Part shown: piece by piece, positions 51,924-61,241 of the stretch
How positions within the stretch are numbered: the stretch's first letter is position 1
How the letters are laid out: every line of letters begins with the position of its first letter
Assembly (NCBI GenBank): GCA_003353845.1
Contig: PIVT01000007.1
Span: 27,251 to 91,250, forward strand
Source of the DNA: Pseudomonadota bacterium
GTDB lineage: Bacteria; Myxococcota_A; UBA9160; JADFDR01
Reading direction: 5' to 3'
Length of the DNA stretch: 64,000 bases
Program-made: the position numbers and the translations under genes
The notes under the pieces: model-generated
The model's database searches: none
Told to the model about the DNA's origin: nothing
Seen by the model: the letters and a program-made list of their open reading frames with translations, nothing else

Positions 51924-54794
51924 ATGCCCCAGATCTCACGACGCACTTTTTTGTTAGGCGCTGGTGCCGCCGGAGTAAGCCTTGGCCTGTACCGACTGAG
52001 CCTGCACTCGAAATCCCCCACCCCTGTGGACGAGGCCCCCAAGCAACCGGGGATTGCCGCCTACGGTGATTGGCGCGACGTCTACCGCAATAAGTTCACG
52101 TGGGATTCCATCTCCAAGGGTACGCATCACGTGAATTGCTGGTATCAACGCGGCTGCAATTGGAACGTCTATGTCAAGGACGGCATCGTCTTCCGCGAAG
52201 AACAAGTCGCCGACTACGAACAAACCAACTCCGATGTACCGGACTACAACCCGCGCGGCTGCCAGAAAGGCGCCATCTACAGCCAGCGACTTTATGACGG
52301 CAGCCGAATCCGCACCCCCTTAAAGCGCGTGGGCGAACGTGGCGAAGGCAAGTGGAAACGCATTTCTTGGGAAGAAGGTCTGCGCGACGTCGCCGACGCC
52401 ACCATCGATGCATTGGTTGAAGATGGAGCTGGCTCCGTCACCTGGGACCCGGGCACAGCCAACTCAAACGGTTGCAACGGGCTCGGTGGTCATCGCACGG
52501 GTTACATCCTCGACACGCCCTTGCTCAACGTGAACTGTGAAGTGGGTGATCACCACCCCGGCGCCATGGCCACCATGGGCAAGATCTCCTTTGCCAGCTC
52601 TGGAGACGATCTCTTTTACTCGGACCTGATCTTGATTTGGGGCGGCAACCCAGCCTACACCCAAATTCCCAACGCCCACTTCATCAACGAAGCGCGCTAC
52701 CACGGCGCACACATCGTCAGCATCGTGCCCGACTTCAACGCTTCCACCATGCACACCGATGAGTGGATCGCCGTCAATGTCGGATCGGACGCCGCCTTTG
52801 GTTTGGCCATGTCCCAGGTGATTGTGGAAGAAGGCTTATACGATGCGGCCTTTATCAAGGAGCAGACGGACATGCCCTTGTTGGTGCGCAAGGACAATAA
52901 ACTCTTCTTGCGCCAATCCGACGTCGAAAAGAACGGCGCAGAGGATGTCTTCTATATCTATGACGAAACGGATGAGAGCATTCGAGAGGCCGACAAAAAG
53001 ACCCTGGCCATCGACGGCTTCTCCCCTGCTTTGGAAGGCGTGCACAAAGTAACCACCTTGGACGGCGAAGTAGAATGCACCACCGTCTTCGAACTCTTGC
53101 GCAGCCAATTGGCTGACTACGTCCCCGAGGATGTGGAGCAGATCACTGGCGTCCCCGCCAAGCAAACCCGCGGCATAGCACGACGTCTCGCCAAGGCCAA
53201 GGCAGCCACCGTCATCACCAACTCAAATTTTTCCAAGTTCTATCACGGCTTGGAAATGGAGCGGGCACAGATTCTGGTCATGTCCTTAACCGGTCAGATC
53301 GGAAAACCCGGTGCGGGCTTCAACGCCTTTCCAGCCATGACCGTCGCGGGGGTCACTACCGCCATCATGACCTCGGGTTCCCTCTCGCCCGCGACGGGTT
53401 CGAAGTTACTGGCCGCACAAATGGCACCCGACTTCATTCGCCACAAGCTCAATGGGCTGACCGACGAAATGGCCGTTTACGAACTCACCCGAGACAACTA
53501 CCGCGAAGGTGGGCATCTCTCGGGTATGCTTTTCTTCTATTTCCAGGGAGGTTTGGACGAACTCTACGGTTCTGCCAACACCTATGACCCCGACCTGAAA
53601 AGACCCGTTAGCGAGTACATCCAGGAATCCATCGACAAGGGCTGGCAGATCGTCGATGTGAATGCGAAGCCACGCATCTTCTTTGAGGTGGGCGGCAACA
53701 TTCTGCGTCGAACGCGTGGTTACGATCGGCTGATTACAAACTTCCTTCCCAAGCTCGACCTCTTGGTCACCTTGGATTGGCGCATGAGCACCACGGCCCT
53801 GTACAGCGACTACGTGTTCCCAGCGGCCTCTTGGTACGAAAGAGACGACATCACCTACGCTACGCCCATCGCACCTTTTGCGCATGTGACGACTGCTGCC
53901 ACCCCGCCCTTCGCAGAATCAAAACCCGACTGGATCTTCCACTGCTTGTTCTTAAAGATGGTTCAACAGCGCGCCATTGAGCGGAACCTCCTCACCTATA
54001 AAAAACGTTCGGGCGAAGAAACCCGTCTGGATGATGTCTACGACCGCTTTACCTTTGGCGGTCGCTACACCGAAAACAATATGGAAGAACTCCTGGAAGA
54101 GGTCATGTCCCTGACCACCAACTTGGGTGGCATCAGTTGGGCTGAAATCAAAAAGAAGGGCTACGCGCGCTACACGAGTTTGGATCTGGACTTCGTCAAT
54201 ATCGGAAACGCCACGGACATAGAACCCGACAAGACCATTACCGCCAACACCTGGCACACGGAAAAGAAAATCCCCTGGCCCACACTCACGCGGCGGGCGC
54301 AGTTTTACATCGACCACCCCTTCTACCTGGAACTCGGGGAAGAATTACCAGTCCATAAAGAGCAACCCAATATCGGTGGGAACTACCCGCTGAAAATGAC
54401 GGGGCAACACGCACGCTGGTCCATTCATTCAAGCTGGCGCGATGAAACAACGCTGCTGCGCCTTCAGCGCGGCGAACCCGTGATCATGCTCAGTGTCGAG
54501 GATGCTGAGGAACGCGGCATCAAAGACGGTGATCTCGCCCGCGCTTACAACGACCTGGGATCCTTTGAAACCCGAGTCAAGGTTTCAGGTACCCTACGCA
54601 AAGAACAGGTCATCCTGAATCACGGTTGGGAGGCCTACCAGTTCAAAGATCGCATGTCACACCAGTCCATTACGCCAAGCCCCATCAACCCGATCTCGCT
54701 GGCCGGTGGATACTTCCACTTGCAGCCGACGCCGCTGTACGGCGAACCGGGAGCCAACGACCGAGGGACGCGCATGGAAGTGGAGAAGATCTAA
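51924..54794 (+). CDS. Tat-exported molybdopterin oxidoreductase, type II DMSO-reductase family-like
   Basis: A 956-residue periplasmic enzyme. The twin-arginine signal S-R-R-T-F-L-L (about residues 5-11 from this start) is followed by a [4Fe-4S] segment with H, C, C and C (T-H-H-V-N-C-W-Y-Q-R-G-C), then the typical molybdopterin domains up to the C-terminal dinucleotide-binding part (V-I-L-N-H-G-W-E). H-x3-C-x5-C-x34-C differs from the usual H-x3-C-x3-C spacing. Relatives oxidise hydrocarbons, steroids or reduce oxyanions. No electron-transfer subunits or chaperone are beside it. The start at 51924 is chosen since GAAAGG precedes it; the frame runs 9 codons further upstream. Confidence 0.85.
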   Translation: MPQISRRTFLLGAGAAGVSLGLYRLSLHSKSPTPVDEAPKQPGIAAYGDWRDVYRNKFTWDSISKGTHHVNCWYQRGCNWNVYVKDGIVFREEQVADYEQTNSDVPDYNPRGCQKGAIYSQRLYDGSRIRTPLKRVGERGEGKWKRISWEEGLRDVADATIDALVEDGAGSVTWDPGTANSNGCNGLGGHRTGYILDTPLLNVNCEVGDHHPGAMATMGKISFASSGDDLFYSDLILIWGGNPAYTQIPNAHFINEARYHGAHIVSIVPDFNASTMHTDEWIAVNVGSDAAFGLAMSQVIVEEGLYDAAFIKEQTDMPLLVRKDNKLFLRQSDVEKNGAEDVFYIYDETDESIREADKKTLAIDGFSPALEGVHKVTTLDGEVECTTVFELLRSQLADYVPEDVEQITGVPAKQTRGIARRLAKAKAATVITNSNFSKFYHGLEMERAQILVMSLTGQIGKPGAGFNAFPAMTVAGVTTAIMTSGSLSPATGSKLLAAQMAPDFIRHKLNGLTDEMAVYELTRDNYREGGHLSGMLFFYFQGGLDELYGSANTYDPDLKRPVSEYIQESIDKGWQIVDVNAKPRIFFEVGGNILRRTRGYDRLITNFLPKLDLLVTLDWRMSTTALYSDYVFPAASWYERDDITYATPIAPFAHVTTAATPPFAESKPDWIFHCLFLKMVQQRAIERNLLTYKKRSGEETRLDDVYDRFTFGGRYTENNMEELLEEVMSLTTNLGGISWAEIKKKGYARYTSLDLDFVNIGNATDIEPDKTITANTWHTEKKIPWPTLTRRAQFYIDHPFYLELGEELPVHKEQPNIGGNYPLKMTGQHARWSIHSSWRDETTLLRLQRGEPVIMLSVEDAEERGIKDGDLARAYNDLGSFETRVKVSGTLRKEQVILNHGWEAYQFKDRMSHQSITPSPINPISLAGGYFHLQPTPLYGEPGANDRGTRMEVEKI

Positions 54795-54843
54795 AGCGTC
54801 GGCCGGTGGATGCATCTCTTGAGTTTATGAATTATCCTTCAAG
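54790..54843 (-). pseudogene. 3' remnant of a diverged copy of the Rho-N gene
   Basis: On the minus strand the codons read R-I-I-H-K-L-K-R-C-I-H-R-P-T-L-stop, matching the end of the intact gene at 55858-56166 (R-Q-I-H-R-L-K-R-K-I-H-Q-A-T-V-stop). DNA identity is about three quarters over 50 bases, then homology stops. Both copies abut a TCTAAA at the border. This remnant and the intact gene flank the sulfotransferase gene. Confidence 0.75.
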
Positions 54844-54902
54844 GTTCATACATTCAGCATCCACCTTCCATCGACAAGCCACGGGAAACCTTCGGCGCTT
54901 TC

Positions 54903-55889
54903 ATGATGCCTACTTCAACTTCAACAAAAGAGAACGTTCAGCTTTCTTCCAAGATGGGTCTCGGAGGCCTGGCTGCAGGGTTCCAGCAGTTCTTTCTTCG
55001 AACACCCGTCACCTGGATACAGGAATCGGCCAGCCACTCACCCAAGTGGTTCAAGCGCACCTTTCCTCGCACCTACTACTACCTCACCCTGCGACCTGTG
55101 AAAGCATGGTCGACCCACCTCAAAGCAGACGTGCATCTCCTTTCCTTCCCCAAGTGCGGACGCACATGGCTACGCCAGATGCTTGGACGCATTCTGGCAC
55201 GTCATTTCGAACTTGGAGAAACGGACCTCACCGACTTGCGACGTCTCTCACGACTACATCCACAAATCCCAACAATGCACATGCACCATGACGATGATAT
55301 TTTCTGGAAGGCCCCCTCGGAACTCACACCTCATCGCACCTGGTACCGAGGCAAAAAAGTTCTTCTACTTGTCAGAGAACCAAAAGACGTCATCGTCTCT
55401 TCCTACTTCCAAAAGACAAAACGAGAAGAGGCCTTCACCGGCAGCCTGTCTGAATTTCTTCAGGACGAAAAAGGTGGCTACAAAACACTGATCGAGTACT
55501 ACAACATCTGGCATCTCAACGCAGAGACACCCAGGGCCTTCCTGTGCATTTCCTATGAGCAATTACACGCCGACACTGTAAAAACATTACGCCGCGTAAT
55601 CGATTTCCTTGAGATCCCTGACATTCAAGATGCGATTATCCAAGAAGCTGTCGATTACGCTTCTTTTACTCAAATGCGTAAGCGTGAGACCGCTACTGAA
55701 ACTCCAATCGCCTCTCAAGGAGAATCCCTCAAGGCTCGCAAGGGCAAGGTGGGTGGCAATGCGGAATACTTGAGCTCTGAAGAAATCAAGCAAATCGACG
55801 AGTATACGGAAAAGAACCTTCTAGAAGGTTCCATTGCCCGCAACGCCTGGAGAAACTCTAAACCGTCGCCTGGTGAATCTTTCTCTTAA
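54903..55889 (+). CDS. sulfotransferase
   Basis: A PAPS-dependent sulfotransferase of 328 residues. The 5'-phosphosulfate loop reads L-S-F-P-K-C-G-R-T-W-L (about 80-90), the 3'-phosphate-binding part R-E-P-K-D-V-I-V-S-S-Y-F (about 159-170), and a C-terminal R-K-G-K-V-G-G-N-A. The acceptor is unknown. Base composition is clearly AT-richer than its neighbours, which fits transfer. Its last 32 bases overlap the convergent Rho-N gene. It may use PAPS made from the APS of the sat gene, though an APS kinase is not in the window. Confidence 0.88.
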   Translation: MMPTSTSTKENVQLSSKMGLGGLAAGFQQFFLRTPVTWIQESASHSPKWFKRTFPRTYYYLTLRPVKAWSTHLKADVHLLSFPKCGRTWLRQMLGRILARHFELGETDLTDLRRLSRLHPQIPTMHMHHDDDIFWKAPSELTPHRTWYRGKKVLLLVREPKDVIVSSYFQKTKREEAFTGSLSEFLQDEKGGYKTLIEYYNIWHLNAETPRAFLCISYEQLHADTVKTLRRVIDFLEIPDIQDAIIQEAVDYASFTQMRKRETATETPIASQGESLKARKGKVGGNAEYLSSEEIKQIDEYTEKNLLEGSIARNAWRNSKPSPGESFS

Positions 55890-56166
55890 GTCTGTGAATT
55901 TGCCGGCGAACCTTCTTGGTTTCCTGAGCGTTGTGGCTCGCGACGGCGACATCGCGTTGCATTTTGAGTTCCTTGATTCGCTTTTTGATCGACGCCTTGT
56001 CCAGACCCACTACGTCGTGGTGCTCGTGCATCTCGATTTTGAGCTGATCGCAGACCTCTTTCAACAAATCGCCTTTGCGCATTTGGCTCGAACCTGTGAT
56101 GCCGGCCTCTTTGGCCACTCCTCGCAACTGTGCAACGGTCATACCCTTGAGTTCATGAAAGTCCAT
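55858..56166 (-). CDS. Rho N-terminal-domain-like small protein
   Basis: A 102-residue protein with a SAP/Rho-N type nucleic-acid-binding helix pair (DFHELKGMTVAQLRGVAKEA, then K-G-D-L-L-K-E-V-C) followed by a basic coiled coil (E-L-K-M-Q-R-D-V-A-V-A-S-H) and the terminus R-R-Q-I-H-R-L-K-R-K-I-H. The family occurs widely in deltaproteobacteria and is of unknown role. ATG at 56166 is chosen by the conserved MDFHELKGM start; the frame runs 31 codons further upstream. Confidence 0.8.
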   Translation of the reverse strand: MDFHELKGMTVAQLRGVAKEAGITGSSQMRKGDLLKEVCDQLKIEMHEHHDVVGLDKASIKKRIKELKMQRDVAVASHNAQETKKVRRQIHRLKRKIHQATV

Positions 56167-56269
56167 TATGCTTTTCTGCCCCCCTGCTCGAATGCCAGTT
56201 TCAGCCAAAGCGACGCCTCTGATGGAAAGCCTCCTCCAGGGCGTGCTGAATTCGTTCATTGAAACATAA

Positions 56270-56305
56270 GCGGGCCCACAAAAACAAGGATCTCTGTGGG
56301 CCCGC
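56270..56305 (-). terminator. GC-rich hairpin after the EF-G-like gene
   Basis: A 10-bp stem, GCGGGCCCAC and GTGGGCCCGC, with a 16-base loop, lies 29 bases beyond the EF-G-like stop. On the minus strand it is followed only by TTATGTTTC, so termination may be weak or depend on other factors. Confidence 0.5.
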
Positions 56306-56333
56306 CGCTATTACACTGTTTTTTTAAGGACTT

Positions 56334-58406
56334 TCAGCCTTTCCTCGCTGCTTCAACAACCTTTGACACGAACTTCGCGGGGACGGGGTCATAGTGCGAG
56401 TACTCCATGCGGAAAGCGCCGGTCCCACCCGTAAGGCTCGTCAGCACCAAGGCATACTCAAGCATTTCGGCCATGGGCACCTTGGCTTCGATAAGCGTCC
56501 GGTGCTGGTCCACCTGCGTGCCCAGCACAATCCCTCGACGGCTGGCCAGATCTCCCATGATATCGCCCACATGCGAAGCAGGGATCGCGATCTCGACCCA
56601 CATATAAGGTTCCAATAGAACAGGGTGCGCCTTGGCCGCTGCTGCTCGCAGAGCAAAGGAACCAGCCAGGCGAAAGGCCATCTCGTTTGAATCGACAGAA
56701 TGATGCTTGCCATCAATGCAGCTCACTTTCACATCCACCAAGGGATAGCCCGCTACCGGGCCCTTCTCGCAAGCATCCACAGCTCCTTTTTCAATCGCGG
56801 GAAGAAAGCCGCGCGGGATCGCACCACCCACCACCTTGTCTTCGAAAACAAAACCCTCTCCTCGCTTCAGTGGCTCGAGGTTGATGAAGCAAACACCAAA
56901 CATGCCAGCGCCACCCGACTGCTTCTTGAGTTTTCCTTCGACGTTTTTCACTGGCAAGGTAACCGTTTCACGATACGGCACTTTGGGGACTCGCAGACGG
57001 ATATCCAATCCATACATGCGATGCAGTTTTTGAACCGTCGTGCGCAAATGCAGCTCACCCATGCCGGTCAACAGGAACTCTCCTGTATCGGGCTCGCGAT
57101 CGAGATGCAAGCTTGGATCTTCCTCTACCAAGCGAGACAATCCCTCAAACACCTTCTCTTCTTGTTTTTTGGAATGTGGCTGAATAGCGTAAGAAATCAC
57201 ACCTTTGGGAATCACCAACTCGTGCAAGGGCACCGCCCCTTTCAAGCAGGTCAAAACGTTTCCCGTATGCACGTCTTTCAGCTTTGGTGCGGCGACGATA
57301 TCGCCAGGACCGGCTTCGGGAACTTCCTGATGTTTATTGCTTTGCAAGGAATAAATCTTTCCTACGCGTACTGATTTACCTGTGGTCGCATCGAGCAACT
57401 CAGTGTCGGGTTTCAGTGTTCCCGACACCACTCGCATCACAGACAGGGTTCCCGCGTATCGATCCACAATGGTCTTGAACACCAATGCCGAAAAGCTTGC
57501 ATTGGGATCGGGCTCCACATGCACAGTCTCCTCTTCCGGCACGGCCCGGCCCTCCAAGGAAACACCGTGCCAGTCCGTATGGTCCAAAGGAGACGGCAAG
57601 AGATCGATCAACTCATGCAGCATGAGATCGACGCCCACCTCGTTCAGTGCAGAGCCACAAATGACGGGAACGATTTCCCCTCCGCGCATCCCCCTGGCCA
57701 AACCGCGTTGGATTTCATCCTCACTTAAGGTCTCTCCCTCCAGATATTTTTCCAGGAGTCGATCGTCCCACTCAGCAGCGGCCTCCACCAAGGCCTCTCG
57801 CCTCTCCAATGCTTCATCTTTCATGTCGTCAGGGATCTCTTTCGTCCCCGATGTAGAGATGAACTCCATCTTCACGAGATCGATGACGCCCTGAAGGCCT
57901 GCGCGAATTCCGACGGGCATGGCAATCACCACAGGCTTGTGATCCAACAGGTCCAGGGTAGCCAGCGCTTTTTCAAAGTCTGCCTGTTCGCGATCTAGCC
58001 CATTGATGAAAACCAAGATGGGCAAGTGCGCTTGCTCAGCCACGCGCAGCATTTGCTCACCGCCCGCCCTCAGCCCGTCCACTGCGGAAACGACGAGGAC
58101 ACTGCCGTCCATGGCTTGAAGCGCAATCTCACCGTCTCCGAGGAAATTGGGATCACCGGGAGTATCGACGAGGGTGACGTGCACGCCTTCCCAGTCGAAG
58201 GCATATAAATGAGTGCTGATGGATGCGGTGTGACCGTCACGCTCTTCGGGTAGGTAATTGAGTACCGAGGAGCCACTGTCGACCGCTCCCAGCGTATGAA
58301 CCACACCCGCCCGATGCAAGATGGACTCACCGAGGGAGGTTTTCCCATCACCGGCGTGACCGATCAGTGCAAAATTTCGAGTTTTTTCAATACCAACGTT
58401 CTGCAT
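56334..58406 (-). CDS. EF-G-like translation GTPase (FusA2-type paralog)
   Basis: A 690-residue EF-G family GTPase, with all EF-G domains by length. It has G-H-A-G-D-G-K-T-S (residues 16-24) instead of G-H-I-D-A-G-K-T-T, D-T-P-G-D-P-N-F (81-88) instead of D-T-P-G-H-x-D-F, and N-G-L-D-R. The catalytic histidine of canonical EF-G is thus Asp85. These changes match the divergent EF-G2/FusA2 paralogs, whose role is not settled. A canonical EF-G must be elsewhere. The ATG at 58406 is chosen since M-Q-N-V-G-I-E-K-T-R-N-F directly precedes the P-loop. Confidence 0.9.
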   Translation of the reverse strand: MQNVGIEKTRNFALIGHAGDGKTSLGESILHRAGVVHTLGAVDSGSSVLNYLPEERDGHTASISTHLYAFDWEGVHVTLVDTPGDPNFLGDGEIALQAMDGSVLVVSAVDGLRAGGEQMLRVAEQAHLPILVFINGLDREQADFEKALATLDLLDHKPVVIAMPVGIRAGLQGVIDLVKMEFISTSGTKEIPDDMKDEALERREALVEAAAEWDDRLLEKYLEGETLSEDEIQRGLARGMRGGEIVPVICGSALNEVGVDLMLHELIDLLPSPLDHTDWHGVSLEGRAVPEEETVHVEPDPNASFSALVFKTIVDRYAGTLSVMRVVSGTLKPDTELLDATTGKSVRVGKIYSLQSNKHQEVPEAGPGDIVAAPKLKDVHTGNVLTCLKGAVPLHELVIPKGVISYAIQPHSKKQEEKVFEGLSRLVEEDPSLHLDREPDTGEFLLTGMGELHLRTTVQKLHRMYGLDIRLRVPKVPYRETVTLPVKNVEGKLKKQSGGAGMFGVCFINLEPLKRGEGFVFEDKVVGGAIPRGFLPAIEKGAVDACEKGPVAGYPLVDVKVSCIDGKHHSVDSNEMAFRLAGSFALRAAAAKAHPVLLEPYMWVEIAIPASHVGDIMGDLASRRGIVLGTQVDQHRTLIEAKVPMAEMLEYALVLTSLTGGTGAFRMEYSHYDPVPAKFVSKVVEAARKG

Positions 58407-58586
58407 ACTCCGATTCTCCCTACCGGCCGCTTGCCAGCCCACTCCCCTGGATGAGATCTGAGATCAACTAGAGGAAGGAAGATGCAAGAATCCGGTGCTT
58501 ACGTTGCCCTGCTAAAAGTTCAAGTTTCTTACGAGTTATATCTAACCATAAAAATGCTACCGGGTCGTGGCGCTGCGACTTCATGT

Positions 58587-58670
58587 CAGTTGATTCCTGT
58601 CAGTTAATTCCAACTCGTTCATCCCAGCTAGCTAAATCCAACTAGGTAACCCCAATTAGGTAGCCCAAGT
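58587..58670 (-). repeat. six degenerate 14-bp tandem units
   Basis: In plus orientation: CAGTTGATTCCTGT, CAGTTAATTCCAAC, TCGTTCATCCCAGC, TAGCTAAATCCAAC, TAGGTAACCCCAAT, TAGGTAGCCCAAGT. Each is exactly 14 bases, and the array reaches into the end of the hypothetical gene so that the last two units cover its stop codon. No function is known. Confidence 0.8.
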
Positions 58671-59210
58671 CAACTGATAGCAAATGCTGCGCTCCTCCAG
58701 GTTTACTTCGATAATTTCGGCTTCGATCTGCAGATCCGCAATCTGCATCAAACCGATAAGAATTCCTCGCCACTCATTGTGAAAAAGCGATTCATCCATA
58801 AGGGAAGGAGCAACGTCTTTTAGCAGGACCTGTGCGCGGCCCTCTTCTTGAGAGATGACCTCAAATTCACAGACATTGCGATAAAAATGATGAAGCGATT
58901 TGGCAAGCTGGCGCAAGATGCCCTTGGCCGTCAGCCCCGTCGCCTTCACCAAGCCTCGCATAAACCGGGAATGGGCAAAGCGACTCATAAATCGACTTCC
59001 ACTTTCCATTCCCGCCTTGGCACCCATGACCTGGTCTCGGGCGTTTAGCAATTCGAGATTGTCCGAGATATTGAGCCAACCCAGCATGGAGGAATCGTCG
59101 ATGCGATGCTCCACCTCAGCCGACATGAGGGCCCTCACCTGGACCTGGATGCCGGGCGCTTCTTGATCAAGAAAGGCGAGGTAGTCACGTACTGAGGCCG
59201 CACGGATCAT
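58656..59210 (-). CDS. hypothetical protein, possibly DUF2378/TIGR02265-like
   Basis: A 184-residue protein without signal peptide. It begins M-I-R-A-A-S-V-R-D-Y-L and contains R-F-M-R-G-L-V-K-A-T-G-L-T and H-F-Y-R-N-V-C-E-F-E, then an alternating region ending L-T-W. The pattern reminds me of the DUF2378 family known mainly from myxobacteria, but the resemblance is weak and unproven. The start at 59210 is uncertain; an ATG at 59237 is possible. The stop codon is inside the 14-bp tandem array. Confidence 0.6.
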   Translation of the reverse strand: MIRAASVRDYLAFLDQEAPGIQVQVRALMSAEVEHRIDDSSMLGWLNISDNLELLNARDQVMGAKAGMESGSRFMSRFAHSRFMRGLVKATGLTAKGILRQLAKSLHHFYRNVCEFEVISQEEGRAQVLLKDVAPSLMDESLFHNEWRGILIGLMQIADLQIEAEIIEVNLEERSICYQLTWAT

Positions 59211-59342
59211 GGGCTGTAGGCTATCGGAAGGACACATCAACGCTGATTATAGGTGCGAAGAACTAAGAAATCACCGCTGATTACCTGGCCTTTGGAGGAA
59301 AAGCGGAAAAGCTTGGAAGGTGCGACAGTGAGTCCACAGACC

Positions 59343-61082
59343 TCAGGCCTTGAGCTGCTCTGCGACCAGGATCTTAGGCAACTCTTCCAGTGCGATGGTA
59401 CCCTTGTTTACCAGCTCCAATGCGTGATCTCGCATGGTAATCCAGCCTTCGGAGCGGGCGAGATCCTTGAGATCCTCTTGAGTCAGGCCCTTGGCAATCT
59501 CACGGCGGAGCCCCGAGGTGGCTGGTAGGGCTTCAGCGACCACAATACGTCCGAAGGCCCCTCTTCCATTGCAACGATCACACCCCTCACCCCGATAGAA
59601 CTTAAAACCGGCAGGCACCTCACCCGAAAAGATTTCTGCGATGAGTTTCTCATCCGGCGTGGCCTCAACCCGACAGCCCGTGCAAATGCGCCGCGCCAGG
59701 CGTTGAGAAACCAACAAGAGCAATTCCGCCGAGATGGTCGATCTGGGCATGCCGATATCGATGAGGCGCTGGATCGTACTCACGGCGTCGTTGCAGTGAA
59801 GTGTGGACAACACCAAGTGGCCGGTCTCGGCCGCGCGCAGCGCTTCCATGGCCGTCTCGGCATCGCGAATCTCGCCGATCAAAATGACATCGGGATCTTC
59901 GCGCAGGAAGGCACGCGTCGAACTCGCAAAACTCAAACCGATCTCAGGCCGAGCTTCCGTCTGCTGGACATTGGCAATGTTGTACTCAATGGGATCCTCA
60001 ATGGTCATCACCTTGCGTGTTTCATCTCGCGACAAAATCTGCAGACCACTATAAAGCGTCGTCGACTTCCCGGAACCCGTTGGCCCCGTCACCAGGATCA
60101 AGCCTCCGGGATTGTCCAACGCGCGCTCATACAGTTGCGAGACATGCTTGGAGAAACCCAAATCTTCAATGCGCAGGATCTTTTTCTCATGTGGCAGAAG
60201 GCGAAGCACAGCGTGCTCCCCATAAAGGCAGGGTTGGGTCTGCACACGCAAGTCAAACCTTTGCCCGCCCACCTGGGAGGAAAAGCGTCCGCCCTGGGGC
60301 AATCGCCGCTCGGCAATATCCAAGCCACCGTGAATCTTCATCACGTTGATAATTCCATCCAGCATGCCCAGGGTGAGATTAAAACGTGAGATGTCGGTCA
60401 GGTGACCATCAATGCGGAGTCGGATCCGGACCCGATCCTCGTAACGCTCAATATGAATATCGCTGGCACGTTCTCCAACGGCTTCTAACAAAAGTGAATC
60501 AAACAATGCCACATGCTGTGCCTTGCTTGAGGCATCTTGACCGACCAGGTCGGTGCCCTCGGAAGCCGCCTGATCAGCGAAGGCCAGACCATCGACCTGC
60601 CCCAGTTCCAAGGCCCATTGCAATCGGGTGTAGTCGGTCGGCGTCAGCAAACAGATTTTCTGGCTTTTCGCTTTCAGCGTATCCTGCAACACGCGTTCAT
60701 GGTTGTTGGGATTGGAGGTCGCAACAAGCAACTCTCCATTTGGAAAAATCTGAACGGGGATCAAGTCGATGTTCTTCAGGAACTTCCAGGAAATGTTCTC
60801 TGTCAGCGAAGAGTCCACTTGAGCCCAGAGCTTTTCAATCTCATGAAAAGGTATGCCGCGCTGTTGGGCCAGGGCCCGGTAGACGTCTCGTTCGGGAACC
60901 AAACCTTGCTGGATCAAGTATTCGCCGATTTTCAGACCACTGGCCAAGGCCTCGGCCGAGGCTTGCTCCATGGATTCGCGAGCGAGCGCGCCGGATCGAA
61001 CCAGCATGTCCCCCAATCGCTCCATGGGAAAATCTTCATCGAGTTCGTTTGTCGAATTACCGGGACTGCCAGCCGTCGTCAT
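59343..61082 (-). CDS. GspE/PilB-type secretion or pilus assembly ATPase
   Basis: Hexameric ATPase that drives type II secretion or type IV pilus assembly. 579 residues: N-terminal GspE-N/MshEN-like part (Y-L-I-Q-Q-G-L-V), the P-loop G-P-T-G-S-G-K-S-T-T, the Asp box near D-I-H-I-E, Walker B (V-I-L-I-G-E-I-R-D), the His box T-L-H, and a four-cysteine zinc site (C-T-G-C ... C-D-R-C). No other secretion or pilus gene is nearby, so the target system is unclear. Confidence 0.93.
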   Translation of the reverse strand: MTTAGSPGNSTNELDEDFPMERLGDMLVRSGALARESMEQASAEALASGLKIGEYLIQQGLVPERDVYRALAQQRGIPFHEIEKLWAQVDSSLTENISWKFLKNIDLIPVQIFPNGELLVATSNPNNHERVLQDTLKAKSQKICLLTPTDYTRLQWALELGQVDGLAFADQAASEGTDLVGQDASSKAQHVALFDSLLLEAVGERASDIHIERYEDRVRIRLRIDGHLTDISRFNLTLGMLDGIINVMKIHGGLDIAERRLPQGGRFSSQVGGQRFDLRVQTQPCLYGEHAVLRLLPHEKKILRIEDLGFSKHVSQLYERALDNPGGLILVTGPTGSGKSTTLYSGLQILSRDETRKVMTIEDPIEYNIANVQQTEARPEIGLSFASSTRAFLREDPDVILIGEIRDAETAMEALRAAETGHLVLSTLHCNDAVSTIQRLIDIGMPRSTISAELLLLVSQRLARRICTGCRVEATPDEKLIAEIFSGEVPAGFKFYRGEGCDRCNGRGAFGRIVVAEALPATSGLRREIAKGLTQEDLKDLARSEGWITMRDHALELVNKGTIALEELPKILVAEQLKA

Positions 61083-61241
61083 AGATGACCCGATCTTGGG
61101 TAGGAGGTTGGTAAAGGGTTCAATACTCTCGCCTACCCGGCTTTTCGGCTCAAAAGCCCTGATCCTGTAGGTTTTGGATGGGGGGGGCTGGAAAATGCCG
61201 CCCGGGCCGAGGACGCGCCCCGAGGCCCCAAACAGCCCAAA

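Noticed and set aside
58587..58670. A CRISPR-like array
   Set aside because: Units are contiguous 14-mers without spacers, and no cas genes are present.
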